From NCBI GenBank assembly GCA_021823625.1, contig JAKANS010000013.1, positions 1 to 50,568 on the forward strand: DNA of 50,568 bases, given 5' to 3'. The position numbers and the translations under genes are program-made. This stretch comes from a bacterium. GTDB lineage: Bacteria > Verrucomicrobiota > Verrucomicrobiia > Limisphaerales > J093. This document shows, piece by piece, positions 8,028-16,926 of this stretch; positions within the stretch are counted from its first letter, which is position 1, and each line of letters begins with the position of its first letter. The notes under the pieces were generated by a model. That model was not told the DNA's origin. It made no database searches and saw only the letters and a program-made list of their open reading frames with translations.

Positions 8028-11000
8028 TCAGAGTTTGACCCGATAGAACTTGGCACCGCCGCTGGGCGTCACGGTCATGTTCGGCGGGTTGGCGCCGTTC
8101 ACCGTGGACCACGGACCAGTAACAGCATCCGCCGATTCCAGCGTGCCGTTCGACCACTGGATGACCACGCCGTTCGCGGTCTTCTGGATCTGCATGGTCA
8201 CTTCCACCGGGGCGGTAGTGTCGAAGCTGCGGCCGTAGTTCTGACCGACGATGTAGATGGCCTGGGCGTCGTAATCGGTGAGCACACTGCGCCAGACACC
8301 GAGGTCGTCCATCTCGAACACGCCGGGTTCGGCGTAGCTTCCACCCGCCTGCCCAATGGTCCAGGGCAGTGCCGTCCGAAGGTCCCAACCGGACGCGGTG
8401 CCGATCGCCGTCGCGTTCACCTTGACCCCGTCCAGGTAGGTTGTGCCATCGCCCGTGCGATCAAAGATGTGCACCAGGTGATGCCAGGTGCCGTCGTTGA
8501 GCGTGTTTTGCACGGGATCGTAAAGACCGACTCCCGGCCAGGGTTGCGAGGTGATCGAGTCGTTCAGGCCCCAAGACCAGCCGCCCTGGTTGTACGAAGG
8601 CGCGAGGGTGACGCCCGGGCCGCCCATCGAACCCGTGTTGTTGGCCAGGAACGGCAGATCGCCGGGGCTGCCGGTGAACTTCACCCAGAAGGCCACGGAG
8701 AAGCTTTCGCCAGGGCCGAAGTCGAGATCGGTTGGCGTCCCCAGCGAGACGTAATTCGCCGTGATCACACCGCCGTCCGAGACGGTGCTGTAATGCAGGG
8801 CACCGGAGCCGATCTTGCCGGCCACGATCTGAGGCGAGCCTTCGGGCGTGCCGTTGTTGTTGCGCCCTGAGCTGTCCTGGTAGTTCCCGTCGAACTTGAG
8901 GTGCAACACCAGGTTGTCCGCCAGGTTCAGGTACGTCGGGACCGGCTGGACCGTCAGCGTTGCGGGGGTCGTGGAAACCTTCGTGGCCCCCTGGGTGACG
9001 AACAACTGATAGCTGCCCGTGTCCGCCACCGTCGCGCTGGTGAAGGGGAGGCTGCTGCGAATGGCTCCCGGCAGATCCTGGCCGTCCTTCTGCCACTGGT
9101 AGGTCAGCGGCAGGGTGCCGGCGGCCTTGGCACTCAGCGTGTAGCTGGCTCCGGCCATGATGGTTTGACCTTTGGGTTGCTCCACGATCTTGACCGGCGA
9201 GGTGACGTAGGTCCCGTTGACGCCGGCATCGTGCAGCGAATTGATCTCGGCTTCGGTCAGCGACCGGTCGTAGATCACCACGTCGTCGATCGCGCCCTTG
9301 AAGAAGCGGCCGGTCCCGCTGTCAGAACCGAAGCGCAGGGTGCCGTCGAACTCTTCTGGGTTGTGATCGACGATGTTGACTCCGTACTGCATTCCAAAGC
9401 CCTGGCCGTCGTCCAGGTAGATCGTGGCCTGATCGGGTTCGACCACGAGGGCGACGAAGTTCCACTGGCCGTCAGCCGGATACAGGCCGGAACCCCAGTT
9501 ATATGTGTTGGCGGCGTCGTTCCAGTGGTACCCCAGTTGGCCACCTGTTTGGTAATCCAGGCCCGCGACAGTGTTGCCACCACGGCTGAACACAATCCCG
9601 TCGTAGTCGTCCTGCGCCCCGTTCGGCTTGATCCAAGCCACGATGGTCAGGGCGGCTTTGTTCACGTTCAGCGGCGGAATGTCCACCTCGCCTCCGCTGC
9701 CGTTGAAGTCGTCCGCGGTGTTGCCCGCGTCGAAGCCCTTGAACGCTGTCGGCACCGGACCGGTCACCCCCAGCGTGACGCCGGCATTGGCAACGCCGTC
9801 GCGACCGCCCCAATAATCGTACACCATCGTGCCGGTGGTTTCGTCGAGCCGCCAATAGCCGATCGGACCCAGGTCAGCCGCCGCCGCGGCCAGCTTGGTG
9901 GGTGTCACCAACGTCAACGTGACCGTGACATTCGTGCTGCCGTACTGGTTGGACACGACCACCGTGTAATCGCCGGCGTCGGCGGGTTGCAGGTCGGTCA
10001 AGGCTAGAGTCGGTGCGGTCGCGCCAGCGATGGCGTCCACGCCATGCTTCCACTGGAAGGTGATGGGCTGGCTGCCGAGCGCGGCTGTCGTGAAGCGGAC
10101 TGCGCCGTTCAGGAACCGGACGGCCGAAGCCGGCACGGTCGTGAGCACTGGCGGCGAGGTGACCACTTCCAAGTGGTTCACCGCACTGGTGAGCGTCTTG
10201 CCTCCAGTGGTGGCTTCCACCGAATAATCACCGCTGTCTGCCATGGTGACGTTCTTGAGTTCAAGCGTTGCCCCGGTTTCGCCTGTGATTGGCGCGCCGC
10301 CTTTGAGCCAGCGGTAGGTGATCGGCGCGGGACCGGCCACGGTGGTCTGGAAAGTGACGTCCATGCCTTCGTAAACCGGGTCCGCGGTACGGGTGAGCGA
10401 CAGTATCCCCGGAAGGGCTGCGTTGTAGAGCGAAGCGATTTGGTCGTACGTCAAGGTTTTGTCAAAAATCGCGAATTCATCGATGTCACCACGGAAAACG
10501 CGGGTCGTCTGGTAGTTATCCCACCCAATCTCGAGGCTCGTGCCGCTGAAGTCGTGGGGAATGTTCGCGAATTCGTTCGTCGCGGCCTGCAGTCCCGCGG
10601 CACTGCCCATGAAGAGCACGCCGTTGTCAGTCGAGATGGTGACCGCCACGAAAGTCCAGGCCTGGTCGGGTGGCACAAAACCGGGATTGAAGTTGTAGGC
10701 GCTGCCCTGGTCTTCCCAGTTGTAGCTGAGGGCCAGGCCGTCGTCCTGAAAACCGAGGCCGGTCGCCTTGACTTCCGGCGCGGTCACTTTGCGGTTGTGC
10801 ATGATCGCCGCGCGTGCCGGCTGTTTGCCGTCCCGTTTGATCCAGCAAACCATCGTGGCGGTGTCGGTGTTCAAGTTGAGTCCCGGAACTCGCACCGAGC
10901 CCCCCACACCGTTGAAACCCGCGGCGGTGTTGGTGCTCTCGAAGCCGGTCACCGCGGGCGACTGCGGACCCGGAATCGCAGACTGGGTGCCGACAAGGAA

Positions 11001-11951
11001 AACGCCGTCCGCAGCCGTACCATAGCTGCCACTGTTCACGGCCACTGGCAGCGCAAGCGATGGCTCGCCCAACCGCAGGTAAACCGGCGGATCCTTTTGC
11101 ATGATCAAGTCGGCATAGGCCGTCGTGCGCGCGGAGTTGATGCCATTGGCATAGTGCGACTGCACCTCCGCCGGGGTCAGCGCGCTCGTATAGATCGCCA
11201 CTTCATCCACCAGGCCGTTGTAGTCCCAGCCCGTATAACCGCGGTCGCCGAGGATCAGCGGCGCTCCCGTGTTGCGGAGCATCGGGAATTGCGCCGGGGG
11301 GACGTCCGTGGCCACTTCGCTTCCATTCACATACAGCTTCACCTCGGAGCCGGTATAAACCGCCACGACGTGTTGCCAGGCCCCGGCCGTCACGGTCCCG
11401 GCGGCGGTCAGGGTCGTGCCGTAGTAGGTGGCCCCGTCGGAATGGTCATACCCCAGGATGAACTGCCAGTCGGTGCCGTTGTGACGCAAGCACCAGCCGC
11501 TGCGGTCGTCGGCGTTCGCGGGGTTCTGGCCGTTGACCATCGCGCTCGCGGCGGTGTGGGTGCCGGCATCGTTGTTGGCAGGGTTCGCCCAGAACTCCAC
11601 GCTAAAGGGCCCGGCCGGATTATAGTCCGGCGAATAAGGCACCACCACTTGCGCACCCGTGCTGCCGTCGATGAAAACAGACGTGTCCGCATCGCCCGCG
11701 ATGGCGCCCGCCCGGCCGCGCGCGTCCGCCATCACTTGGTATTCGCCATTGAAGGCGGCGCCCAACGATCCGCGGTTCACCGCCGGCACTTCGGTCGGCA
11801 CCTGATCGGTGTCGGTAAACCGGTAATAGGCAACAGGATTCAACGCCTTCACCGCAGAGGCATAGTCGGCGACCGCCCGGGTTGGGCAGAGCACCGCCAC
11901 GCTCAGCAATCCTGCCAGCAGGCTTGAGGAGCCAAGGGTTTGGATTTTCAT
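8028..11951 (-). CDS. Giant secreted LamG/Ig-repeat protein
   Basis: From the ATG at 11951 the product is 1,307 residues. It starts with a signal peptide (MKIQTLGSSSLLAGLLSVAV ... ADYA). Four LamG/concanavalin-like modules are visible by their openings: NPVAYYRFTD (about 38), PPVYLRLGEP (about 280), IGYWRLDETTG (about 700) and LVLHLKFDGNYQDSSGRNNN (about 1010). Between them lie Ig-like modules with the paired signature W-x-K-x-G ... D-S/A-G-x-Y (YRWLKGGAPI/DSGDYSVEA, FQWKHGVDAI/DAGDYTVVV, YQWQKDGQDL/DTGSYQLFV). The C-terminus TPSGGAKFYRVKL matches the F-(F/Y)-R-(L/V)-(R/K) ending of the neighbouring glycosidase. No catalytic domain is evident; adhesion or glycan binding at the cell surface is the likely role. 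Codons upstream of 11951 in this frame look non-coding. Confidence 0.85.
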   Translation of the reverse strand: MKIQTLGSSSLLAGLLSVAVLCPTRAVADYASAVKALNPVAYYRFTDTDQVPTEVPAVNRGSLGAAFNGEYQVMADARGRAGAIAGDADTSVFIDGSTGAQVVVPYSPDYNPAGPFSVEFWANPANNDAGTHTAASAMVNGQNPANADDRSGWCLRHNGTDWQFILGYDHSDGATYYGTTLTAAGTVTAGAWQHVVAVYTGSEVKLYVNGSEVATDVPPAQFPMLRNTGAPLILGDRGYTGWDYNGLVDEVAIYTSALTPAEVQSHYANGINSARTTAYADLIMQKDPPVYLRLGEPSLALPVAVNSGSYGTAADGVFLVGTQSAIPGPQSPAVTGFESTNTAAGFNGVGGSVRVPGLNLNTDTATMVCWIKRDGKQPARAAIMHNRKVTAPEVKATGLGFQDDGLALSYNWEDQGSAYNFNPGFVPPDQAWTFVAVTISTDNGVLFMGSAAGLQAATNEFANIPHDFSGTSLEIGWDNYQTTRVFRGDIDEFAIFDKTLTYDQIASLYNAALPGILSLTRTADPVYEGMDVTFQTTVAGPAPITYRWLKGGAPITGETGATLELKNVTMADSGDYSVEATTGGKTLTSAVNHLEVVTSPPVLTTVPASAVRFLNGAVRFTTAALGSQPITFQWKHGVDAIAGATAPTLALTDLQPADAGDYTVVVSNQYGSTNVTVTLTLVTPTKLAAAAADLGPIGYWRLDETTGTMVYDYWGGRDGVANAGVTLGVTGPVPTAFKGFDAGNTADDFNGSGGEVDIPPLNVNKAALTIVAWIKPNGAQDDYDGIVFSRGGNTVAGLDYQTGGQLGYHWNDAANTYNWGSGLYPADGQWNFVALVVEPDQATIYLDDGQGFGMQYGVNIVDHNPEEFDGTLRFGSDSGTGRFFKGAIDDVVIYDRSLTEAEINSLHDAGVNGTYVTSPVKIVEQPKGQTIMAGASYTLSAKAAGTLPLTYQWQKDGQDLPGAIRSSLPFTSATVADTGSYQLFVTQGATKVSTTPATLTVQPVPTYLNLADNLVLHLKFDGNYQDSSGRNNNGTPEGSPQIVAGKIGSGALHYSTVSDGGVITANYVSLGTPTDLDFGPGESFSVAFWVKFTGSPGDLPFLANNTGSMGGPGVTLAPSYNQGGWSWGLNDSITSQPWPGVGLYDPVQNTLNDGTWHHLVHIFDRTGDGTTYLDGVKVNATAIGTASGWDLRTALPWTIGQAGGSYAEPGVFEMDDLGVWRSVLTDYDAQAIYIVGQNYGRSFDTTAPVEVTMQIQKTANGVVIQWSNGTLESADAVTGPWSTVNGANPPNMTVTPSGGAKFYRVKL

Positions 11952-12406
11952 GATGGACTTTTGAGTTTCGTTTCTAGTTCGTTTCAAGGGAGTCTGTCGG
12001 CGGTCGCATTGCTTGCCGCCGATCTGCAATCGAGAACCATTCCGAGGTGGTTTCCTGACCCAGGCAGCTCGTCGCTCCGCCAACAGCATCCGGTTCGGCC
12101 GCTGAGGCTTTCACCTCGGCACCGAATTCGACGAAACTACGCCTCCCGCCAATCCCGGAGCAACCCCGAAAACGAACCCGCCGAATATTCTCACTGCCGG
12201 AACGGGTCTGGCGTCTCCTGCGCGCGACGAGTCCGGCCAACCGCCCCGGTGAGACCGGCCTGGACCGCGGCCGCTGTCGGTTACGCTGCCAGCCAACAGG
12301 GGGCGATCACAGGTTTTCGAAGTTAAAGGCGCCGCTTGACAAAGTAGGCTATACGAATTATTCGATAAGCACTTCGCACAGTGGAAACGATCAAACTCAC
12401 GCGCGC
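11952..12406. other. Divergent intergenic region
   Basis: These 455 bases separate the LamG/Ig gene (minus) from the PEP-CTERM-like gene (plus). Short frames here are low-complexity and not credible. Apart from the promoter candidate at 12336-12364 I see no RNA gene, repeat or riboswitch-like structure. Confidence 0.5.
12336..12364 (+). promoter_or_regulatory. Candidate sigma-70-type promoter
   Basis: A consensus -35 hexamer TTGACA (12336-12341) is followed after 17 bases by TATTCG (12359-12364), about 42 bases before the ATG at 12407. The -35 is perfect, while the -10 matches at only three positions. The local drop to AT-rich sequence in GC-rich DNA supports it. Confidence 0.35.
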
Positions 12407-13111
12407 ATGACCCACAACCGAACCGCCCAACAATTGCCCGGACGGAGTTTTTCCCCGCGCGCCGGCATTCTTCCTGCGCTTTTGATCGCAACTGTGACAG
12501 CTTCTGCTGGCGTGGTGCTCTACACCAGTTCTGCTGACTTCAATGCCGCGTTGGGCGCCGCGCCCAAAGTGGTCGAAGATTACGAGACCTACGGGCTTAA
12601 TTCCACCATCGCAGACGGCACGGTGCTGAACGGCATCCGGTATGACAGCTTCCCGGCGGGCAAGCAGGGCTTCATCGATAACACTTGGAACAAGATCGGC
12701 GCTCAGAGCCTCAACTTGGACCGCGGCGATGTGCTCCATAATGTCTTCTTCGATGGCGACCAACTCTCGATTTCCTTCACGACGCCGGTTCGTGCCTTTG
12801 GGTTTTTTTCAACGCAAACCTGACGCCGACCAGCAGCGACCTGACGGTGGTCACGCCAGTCGGGACCGCCAGCACCGGCGGCTCTACCTACGATTTTGAC
12901 AGTTTCTTCTTTGCGGGCCTGATCTCGGACACGCCGTTTTCCTCGACAACCATCGGCTCAGGCGTTCTGCCCAACGGCAGTGCTTTCAACCTCGACAACC
13001 TGACCTACTCCACCGTGCGCTGATCCCAGCGCCACTTTGGCTGTGCTGGCGTTGGTGGGCGCGGGCGTGGTCTGGCGAGCGCGCAAGAGCGGGAAAGCCC
13101 TCCAGAGTTAA
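12407..13111 (+). pseudogene. PEP-CTERM-like exported protein with two compensating frameshifts
   Basis: The first segment (12407-about 12809) gives a hydrophobic signal region (ILPALLIATVTASAGVVLY) and a domain with YTSSADFNAALG and VVEDYETYGLN, typical of PEP-CTERM secreted proteins. After FTTPVRAFGFF a seven-T run (12803-12809) is followed by a stop in this frame. The frame one base earlier continues smoothly with NANLTPTSSDLTVVTP and FNLDNLTYSTV up to 13017. One extra base near 13018 then moves the reading back to the first frame, giving ADPSATLAVLALVGAGVVW, RARKSGK and a stop at 13109-13111. That ending (P-S motif, hydrophobic helix, basic tail) is a PEP-CTERM-like sorting signal. One missing and one extra base restore a protein of about 234 residues. 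Either sequencing errors or a decayed gene would fit. Confidence 0.75.
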
Positions 13112-13178
13112 GTCCCGCGGCGATCTGAGCCGGGCGGTTTGAAAAGGACACCTTGCGGCTGCAACAGGCCGCGGCGGT

Positions 13179-14024
13179 TTAAATTTCCTTCACCACTCCC
13201 CAGTACACGTCCAACCGCCTGGCGAGGTAGAGCTTCACCGCCCGGAGCAAGACTTTGGCTTCGATTCGTTGCCCGGCGGCGACGATTTCCTTCAACGTCA
13301 TCGTGGGGCGCACGCGGAATGAATCCTGGGCAATGATCGGGCCTTCGTCCAAGTGCATGCTCACGAAGTGGGCGGTCACGCCGATGATTTTTACGCCGTG
13401 CTCATACGCCTGGCGATACGCTTGCGAGCCGGGGAAACTGGGCAGCAGCGAGGGATGGATGTTGATGATCTTGTTCTTGTAGCGCCACACGAAGTTGGGC
13501 GAGAGGATCTTCATGAACCGCGCCAGCACCACAAAATCCACCTGATGCTCTTCCAACACCGCGAGCGCCCGCGCCTCGGCTTCGTCCCGCTCCTGCCAGC
13601 GAAGATGGACGAAAGGCAAGTCGTGCTTCCGGGCCAGCGGTTCGAGGTCCGGGCGATTGCCGATCACCACGACGGGTTTTGCCTTGAGCGTGCCGCCGCG
13701 AACGGCCGCGAGCAAAGTCTCGGGGCACAGCGCCTCGCGGGTGACGAACAACGCGAACCGTTGCCGCCCGCGTAACACTGCGTGGCGCAAACCGATCTCC
13801 ATGCCCAAGTCCGCACCCAACCGGGCCAAACCGGCGCGGACGGCCTCGGGTTCCCAATCCGTGGGTTTCCAGGAAGCCTGGAGCGTCATGCTGAACTGAC
13901 CGCGCGTGACCTGTTCCTCGAGGGCCTCGATGTTCGCCCGCTGCTCGAATAGAAAATTGGTCACGCGGGCGATAACGCCGGTCTTGTCCCGGCCGATGAC
14001 AGTGACGGTGGCAAATTGCTTCAT
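13179..14024 (-). CDS. purU: Formyltetrahydrofolate deformylase
   Basis: The 281-residue enzyme hydrolyses 10-formyl-THF to formate and THF, balancing one-carbon units and supplying formate for purine synthesis. An N-terminal ACT domain is seen at residues 4-80 (VTVIGRDKTGVIARVTNFL). A formyltransferase domain follows at about 87-275, with the catalytic set Asn188, His190 and Asp226 (IINIHPSLLPSF and HLDEGPIIAQD). The fusion of ACT and transferase domains separates PurU from PurN. The start at 14024 is chosen because family members begin right at the ACT strand; an upstream in-frame start at 14078 would add 18 residues without homology. It stands alone, divergent from the gene at 14162, and no purine genes are nearby. 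Confidence 0.9.
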   Translation of the reverse strand: MKQFATVTVIGRDKTGVIARVTNFLFEQRANIEALEEQVTRGQFSMTLQASWKPTDWEPEAVRAGLARLGADLGMEIGLRHAVLRGRQRFALFVTREALCPETLLAAVRGGTLKAKPVVVIGNRPDLEPLARKHDLPFVHLRWQERDEAEARALAVLEEHQVDFVVLARFMKILSPNFVWRYKNKIINIHPSLLPSFPGSQAYRQAYEHGVKIIGVTAHFVSMHLDEGPIIAQDSFRVRPTMTLKEIVAAGQRIEAKVLLRAVKLYLARRLDVYWGVVKEI

Positions 14025-14161
14025 GCGCGCGCAATAGACCGCAACGCGCTCGCGCTGAAAAGCCCGAAGAAGTTCCAACTTGCCGCGGGGGCCACCGCTA
14101 ATCGAAAGGCTCGGTTTTGCGCTTCTGCGCGCGGCGGGGCCGGATTACTTTGGGCGCCAGC

Positions 14162-15868
14162 ATGAACTCGCCCTTGTCTCCTCTTCGCCGGATCCGGTTT
14201 TGCCGCCGCGTCGCCACGCGCATCTTCCCGAGCGTTGGCGCGGCCTGGTACGCGCTGAATCTCGCCGCTGCCTGGCCGGATCGCTTTGTTTGGGTGTTCG
14301 GCTGGGGCCTCGGCCAGGACAGCGACGTGGCTGCGATCACGCAGGTGCTGGACACGGCCGCCCAACACGGGATCAACGGAGCCGTTGTCTCCTTCGGCCT
14401 GGACACCCTCTGCCAACACGACGCCGACTACTTCCGCCGGCTCGACGTGGTGCAAGCCGCCTGCGACAAAAACCAGATCGAATTGATCCCCGCCATCTTC
14501 TCGATCGGTTACGGCGGCGGCATCCTGGCGCACAACCGGAATCTCGCCGAGGGCCTGCCCGTCCTTGACGCGCCTTTTGTCGTCAAGAACGGCGAGGCGC
14601 GCCTGGTGCCGGACAATTCGGTGCGGCTGGCCAACGGAGGCTTCGAGGAGTTCACCGGCGACCGCTTCAAAGGCTACGGTTTTCACGATCAACCTGGCGA
14701 AATCAGCTTCGCCGACACAGAGGTCAAGCACGCCGGGCACGCCGCACTGCGGATGCAGAACTTCACCGCGAACCCATACGGCCACGGCCGCGTCAGCCAG
14801 GAGGTGCGCGTCAAATCGCACCGCTGCTATCGCCTCGGCGTGTGGGTGAAGACCGAGGCCCTGCAACCCGCGAATGCCTTCCGCTTGCTGGTTCTGGCCG
14901 GTGACCGCGAGCTTGCCCCGCGCGAATTCAACCTCCCCGCCACAACGGATTGGCGCCATTTGACGATGCTCTTCAACAGCCTCACCAACGACCGCGTGCG
15001 GCTCTATGCCGGCGTGTGGGGCGGCAAGGCCGGCAAGTTTTGGATCGACGACTGGAGCCTCGATGAAGTCGGGCCGGTCAATGTGCTGCGTCGCCCGGGA
15101 ACACCAGTAGTCGTCCGCAACGAGGACGGCACAACGACCTACACCGAAAGCAAGGACTACGCGCCGCTGCGCGATCCGAACCTCAGCGTCTGGCGCGATA
15201 CCGGCGAGGCGATGCCGTTAAAGCTCCTTGCCGGCAGCCGCATCCACGACGGCGACCGCCTGCGCGTGAGTTGGTACCATTCGATGATCGTCAACGACTC
15301 GCAAGTCACTGTCTGCATGGCCGAACCGGAAGTCTATGCAATCTTCGACCACGAAGCAAAGTTGCTGGCCGAGCGCGTGCATCCGCGCCGGGTGTTGTTG
15401 AACATGGACGAAGTCCGGATGGGCGGCACCTGCCAGGCTTGTCGCGGGCGCAACCTTGGCGAACTGCTTGGCGGATGTGTCACCAAGCAAGCACAGGCCA
15501 TCCGCCGGTATTCGCCGGGCGCGGAGGTCTATGTCTGGTCCGACATGCTTGATCCGAACCACAACGCGCACGGCCAGTACTACCTCGCAGATGGCGACTT
15601 CACCGGCTCCTGGAATCATATTCCGAAGGACTTGATCATGGCTGTCTGGGGCGGTGAGCCGCGGGAGAAAAGCCTGCGGTTCTTTGCCGATCAGGGCTTT
15701 CGCACGCTGGTCGCCTGCTATTACGACGCCGATGATCTAAAGGACGTGAAGGGCTGGCTGGCGCTGGCCAAAACGCTGCCGAACGTCCGCGGCTTCATGT
15801 ACACACCCTGGCAGAGGAAATACGGTCTGCTCCCGGCATTCGGAGACCTCTTAATGGACTCAAAGTAA
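14162..15868 (+). CDS. Barrel-type putative glycoside hydrolase with an inserted carbohydrate-binding-like domain
   Basis: The 568-residue product reads like a TIM-barrel glycosidase split by a beta-sandwich. Residues 40-140 hold barrel-like strands (FVWVFGWGLG, GINGAVVSFGLD, IELIPAIFSIG). Residues about 150-303 resemble a CBM4/9-type domain (RLANGGFEEF, GHAALRMQN, SQEVRVKSHRCYRLGVWVKT, KFWIDDWSLDEV). Residues 360-560 return to a barrel (VLLNMDEVRMGG, AEVYVWSDMLDP, LIMAVWGGEP). Asp416/Glu417 in NMDEVR are candidate catalytic acids. I cannot name a GH family. The start at 14162 is preferred over TTG/ATG codons at 14117. It leads a plus-strand run of secreted proteins. The N-terminal region has only a weak signal-like segment (about 18-37). 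Confidence 0.65.
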   Translation: MNSPLSPLRRIRFCRRVATRIFPSVGAAWYALNLAAAWPDRFVWVFGWGLGQDSDVAAITQVLDTAAQHGINGAVVSFGLDTLCQHDADYFRRLDVVQAACDKNQIELIPAIFSIGYGGGILAHNRNLAEGLPVLDAPFVVKNGEARLVPDNSVRLANGGFEEFTGDRFKGYGFHDQPGEISFADTEVKHAGHAALRMQNFTANPYGHGRVSQEVRVKSHRCYRLGVWVKTEALQPANAFRLLVLAGDRELAPREFNLPATTDWRHLTMLFNSLTNDRVRLYAGVWGGKAGKFWIDDWSLDEVGPVNVLRRPGTPVVVRNEDGTTTYTESKDYAPLRDPNLSVWRDTGEAMPLKLLAGSRIHDGDRLRVSWYHSMIVNDSQVTVCMAEPEVYAIFDHEAKLLAERVHPRRVLLNMDEVRMGGTCQACRGRNLGELLGGCVTKQAQAIRRYSPGAEVYVWSDMLDPNHNAHGQYYLADGDFTGSWNHIPKDLIMAVWGGEPREKSLRFFADQGFRTLVACYYDADDLKDVKGWLALAKTLPNVRGFMYTPWQRKYGLLPAFGDLLMDSK

Positions 15869-15914
15869 ACATGCGAACGCTCCTACCACCTCGCACGCAA
15901 AGCCCCATTCTTTT

Positions 15915-16922
15915 ATGAACAGGCGTCATTTCCTACAAGCAACTGCACTCACAACCGTCGCCTTGCCGTTCGTAGGCAACGCGGCGGAACGCCCCGCCCG
16001 CGCCTCTGGCAGTATTAAGGTCGGCTGCCTGAGCTGGTGTTTCCACGATCTGTCGCCCGCCGTCGATCCCGAGCCGGCCATCGACATCATCGGCGAACTC
16101 GGCTTCGACGGCGTCGAACTGATCGTGACTGCGCGGCGCGACCTCAAGGATTTCTGGACCGACGCCCGCATCAACCGGCTCAACCAGAAACTCACGCGCC
16201 ACAAGCTGCGCGTCTCGCAATTCGTCATTTTCCAGCCGGTGGTCGAAGACCTCTCGAGCACGAAACCGGCCGAACAGGCGCAGGCGCTCGATTACTTCGA
16301 AGCCGGCTGCCGCATCGCCCGCAAGCTCGAGGCGCCGATCATCAACATCGTGGCTCCGTGGGCCCGCGAGTTGAAAGGCCCGGACTACTACCTGCCGCGC
16401 TTCTATGAGATTCCCAATCCAAAGCCCGGCCAGAAGTACCACATCGACATCGCGGACGGATTCGACTGGGACCGCGTCTGGGACGCGTACGTGGAAACCG
16501 CCAAGGCGTGTCTGGCGCGAGCGAAGGCGCATGGACTGAAGTTCTCCATCGAACAGCACACGCACTGCCTCGTGCCGGATGCCGCGTCGTTTCTGCGGCT
16601 CTGGGACCAGATTCGCGATCCCGACCTGGGGTACAACCTCGACGCCGGCTGGACGCTCCTCCAGCGCGAGTATCCGCCGGTCGCGGTTCATAAAGCCGGG
16701 AAGCACCTGATGAATCTCCACATGCGAGACATTGACGGCTTGATGCGCAGCTTCCCACCGGTCGGTGATGGCGTGATGGACTTCCAGGCGATCGTCGAAG
16801 CGTTGAAACGGGTCGGCTTCGCCGGCTTCGCGTCGCTCGAACAGGACGTGCACCCCGGCGACCGCGATATGAAAGAAACCTGCCGGCGGTATTTACAGAT
16901 GATGCGGGAGTATATCGGCTGA
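15915..16922 (+). CDS. Tat-exported sugar phosphate isomerase/epimerase-like TIM-barrel protein
   Basis: The N-terminus MNRRHFLQATALTTVALPFV is a twin-arginine (Tat) signal. The 335-residue protein has the AP-endonuclease-2/xylose-isomerase-like barrel layout: IKVGCLSWCFHD, the strand end LGFDGVELI, EAPIINIVAPWA, HGLKFSIEQH, LGYNLDAGW, LMNLHMRDID and GFASLEQD. Metal-binding Glu, Asp and His residues lie in the last four of these, as in the family. Likely substrates are sugars or inositols handled in the periplasm, but the family is broad. The next gene starts five bases after the stop, so the two are almost certainly co-transcribed. Confidence 0.85.
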   Translation: MNRRHFLQATALTTVALPFVGNAAERPARASGSIKVGCLSWCFHDLSPAVDPEPAIDIIGELGFDGVELIVTARRDLKDFWTDARINRLNQKLTRHKLRVSQFVIFQPVVEDLSSTKPAEQAQALDYFEAGCRIARKLEAPIINIVAPWARELKGPDYYLPRFYEIPNPKPGQKYHIDIADGFDWDRVWDAYVETAKACLARAKAHGLKFSIEQHTHCLVPDAASFLRLWDQIRDPDLGYNLDAGWTLLQREYPPVAVHKAGKHLMNLHMRDIDGLMRSFPPVGDGVMDFQAIVEALKRVGFAGFASLEQDVHPGDRDMKETCRRYLQMMREYIG

Positions 16923-16926
16923 CACC

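Noticed and set aside
10044..11927. 627-codon open frame on the plus strand
   Set aside because: It lies inside the LamG/Ig gene on the opposite strand and has a His/Arg/Val-rich composition without domains.
12111..12491. Minus-strand frame with several cysteines
   Set aside because: It covers the promoter and the signal-peptide region of the plus-strand gene and shows no zinc-finger spacing or homology.
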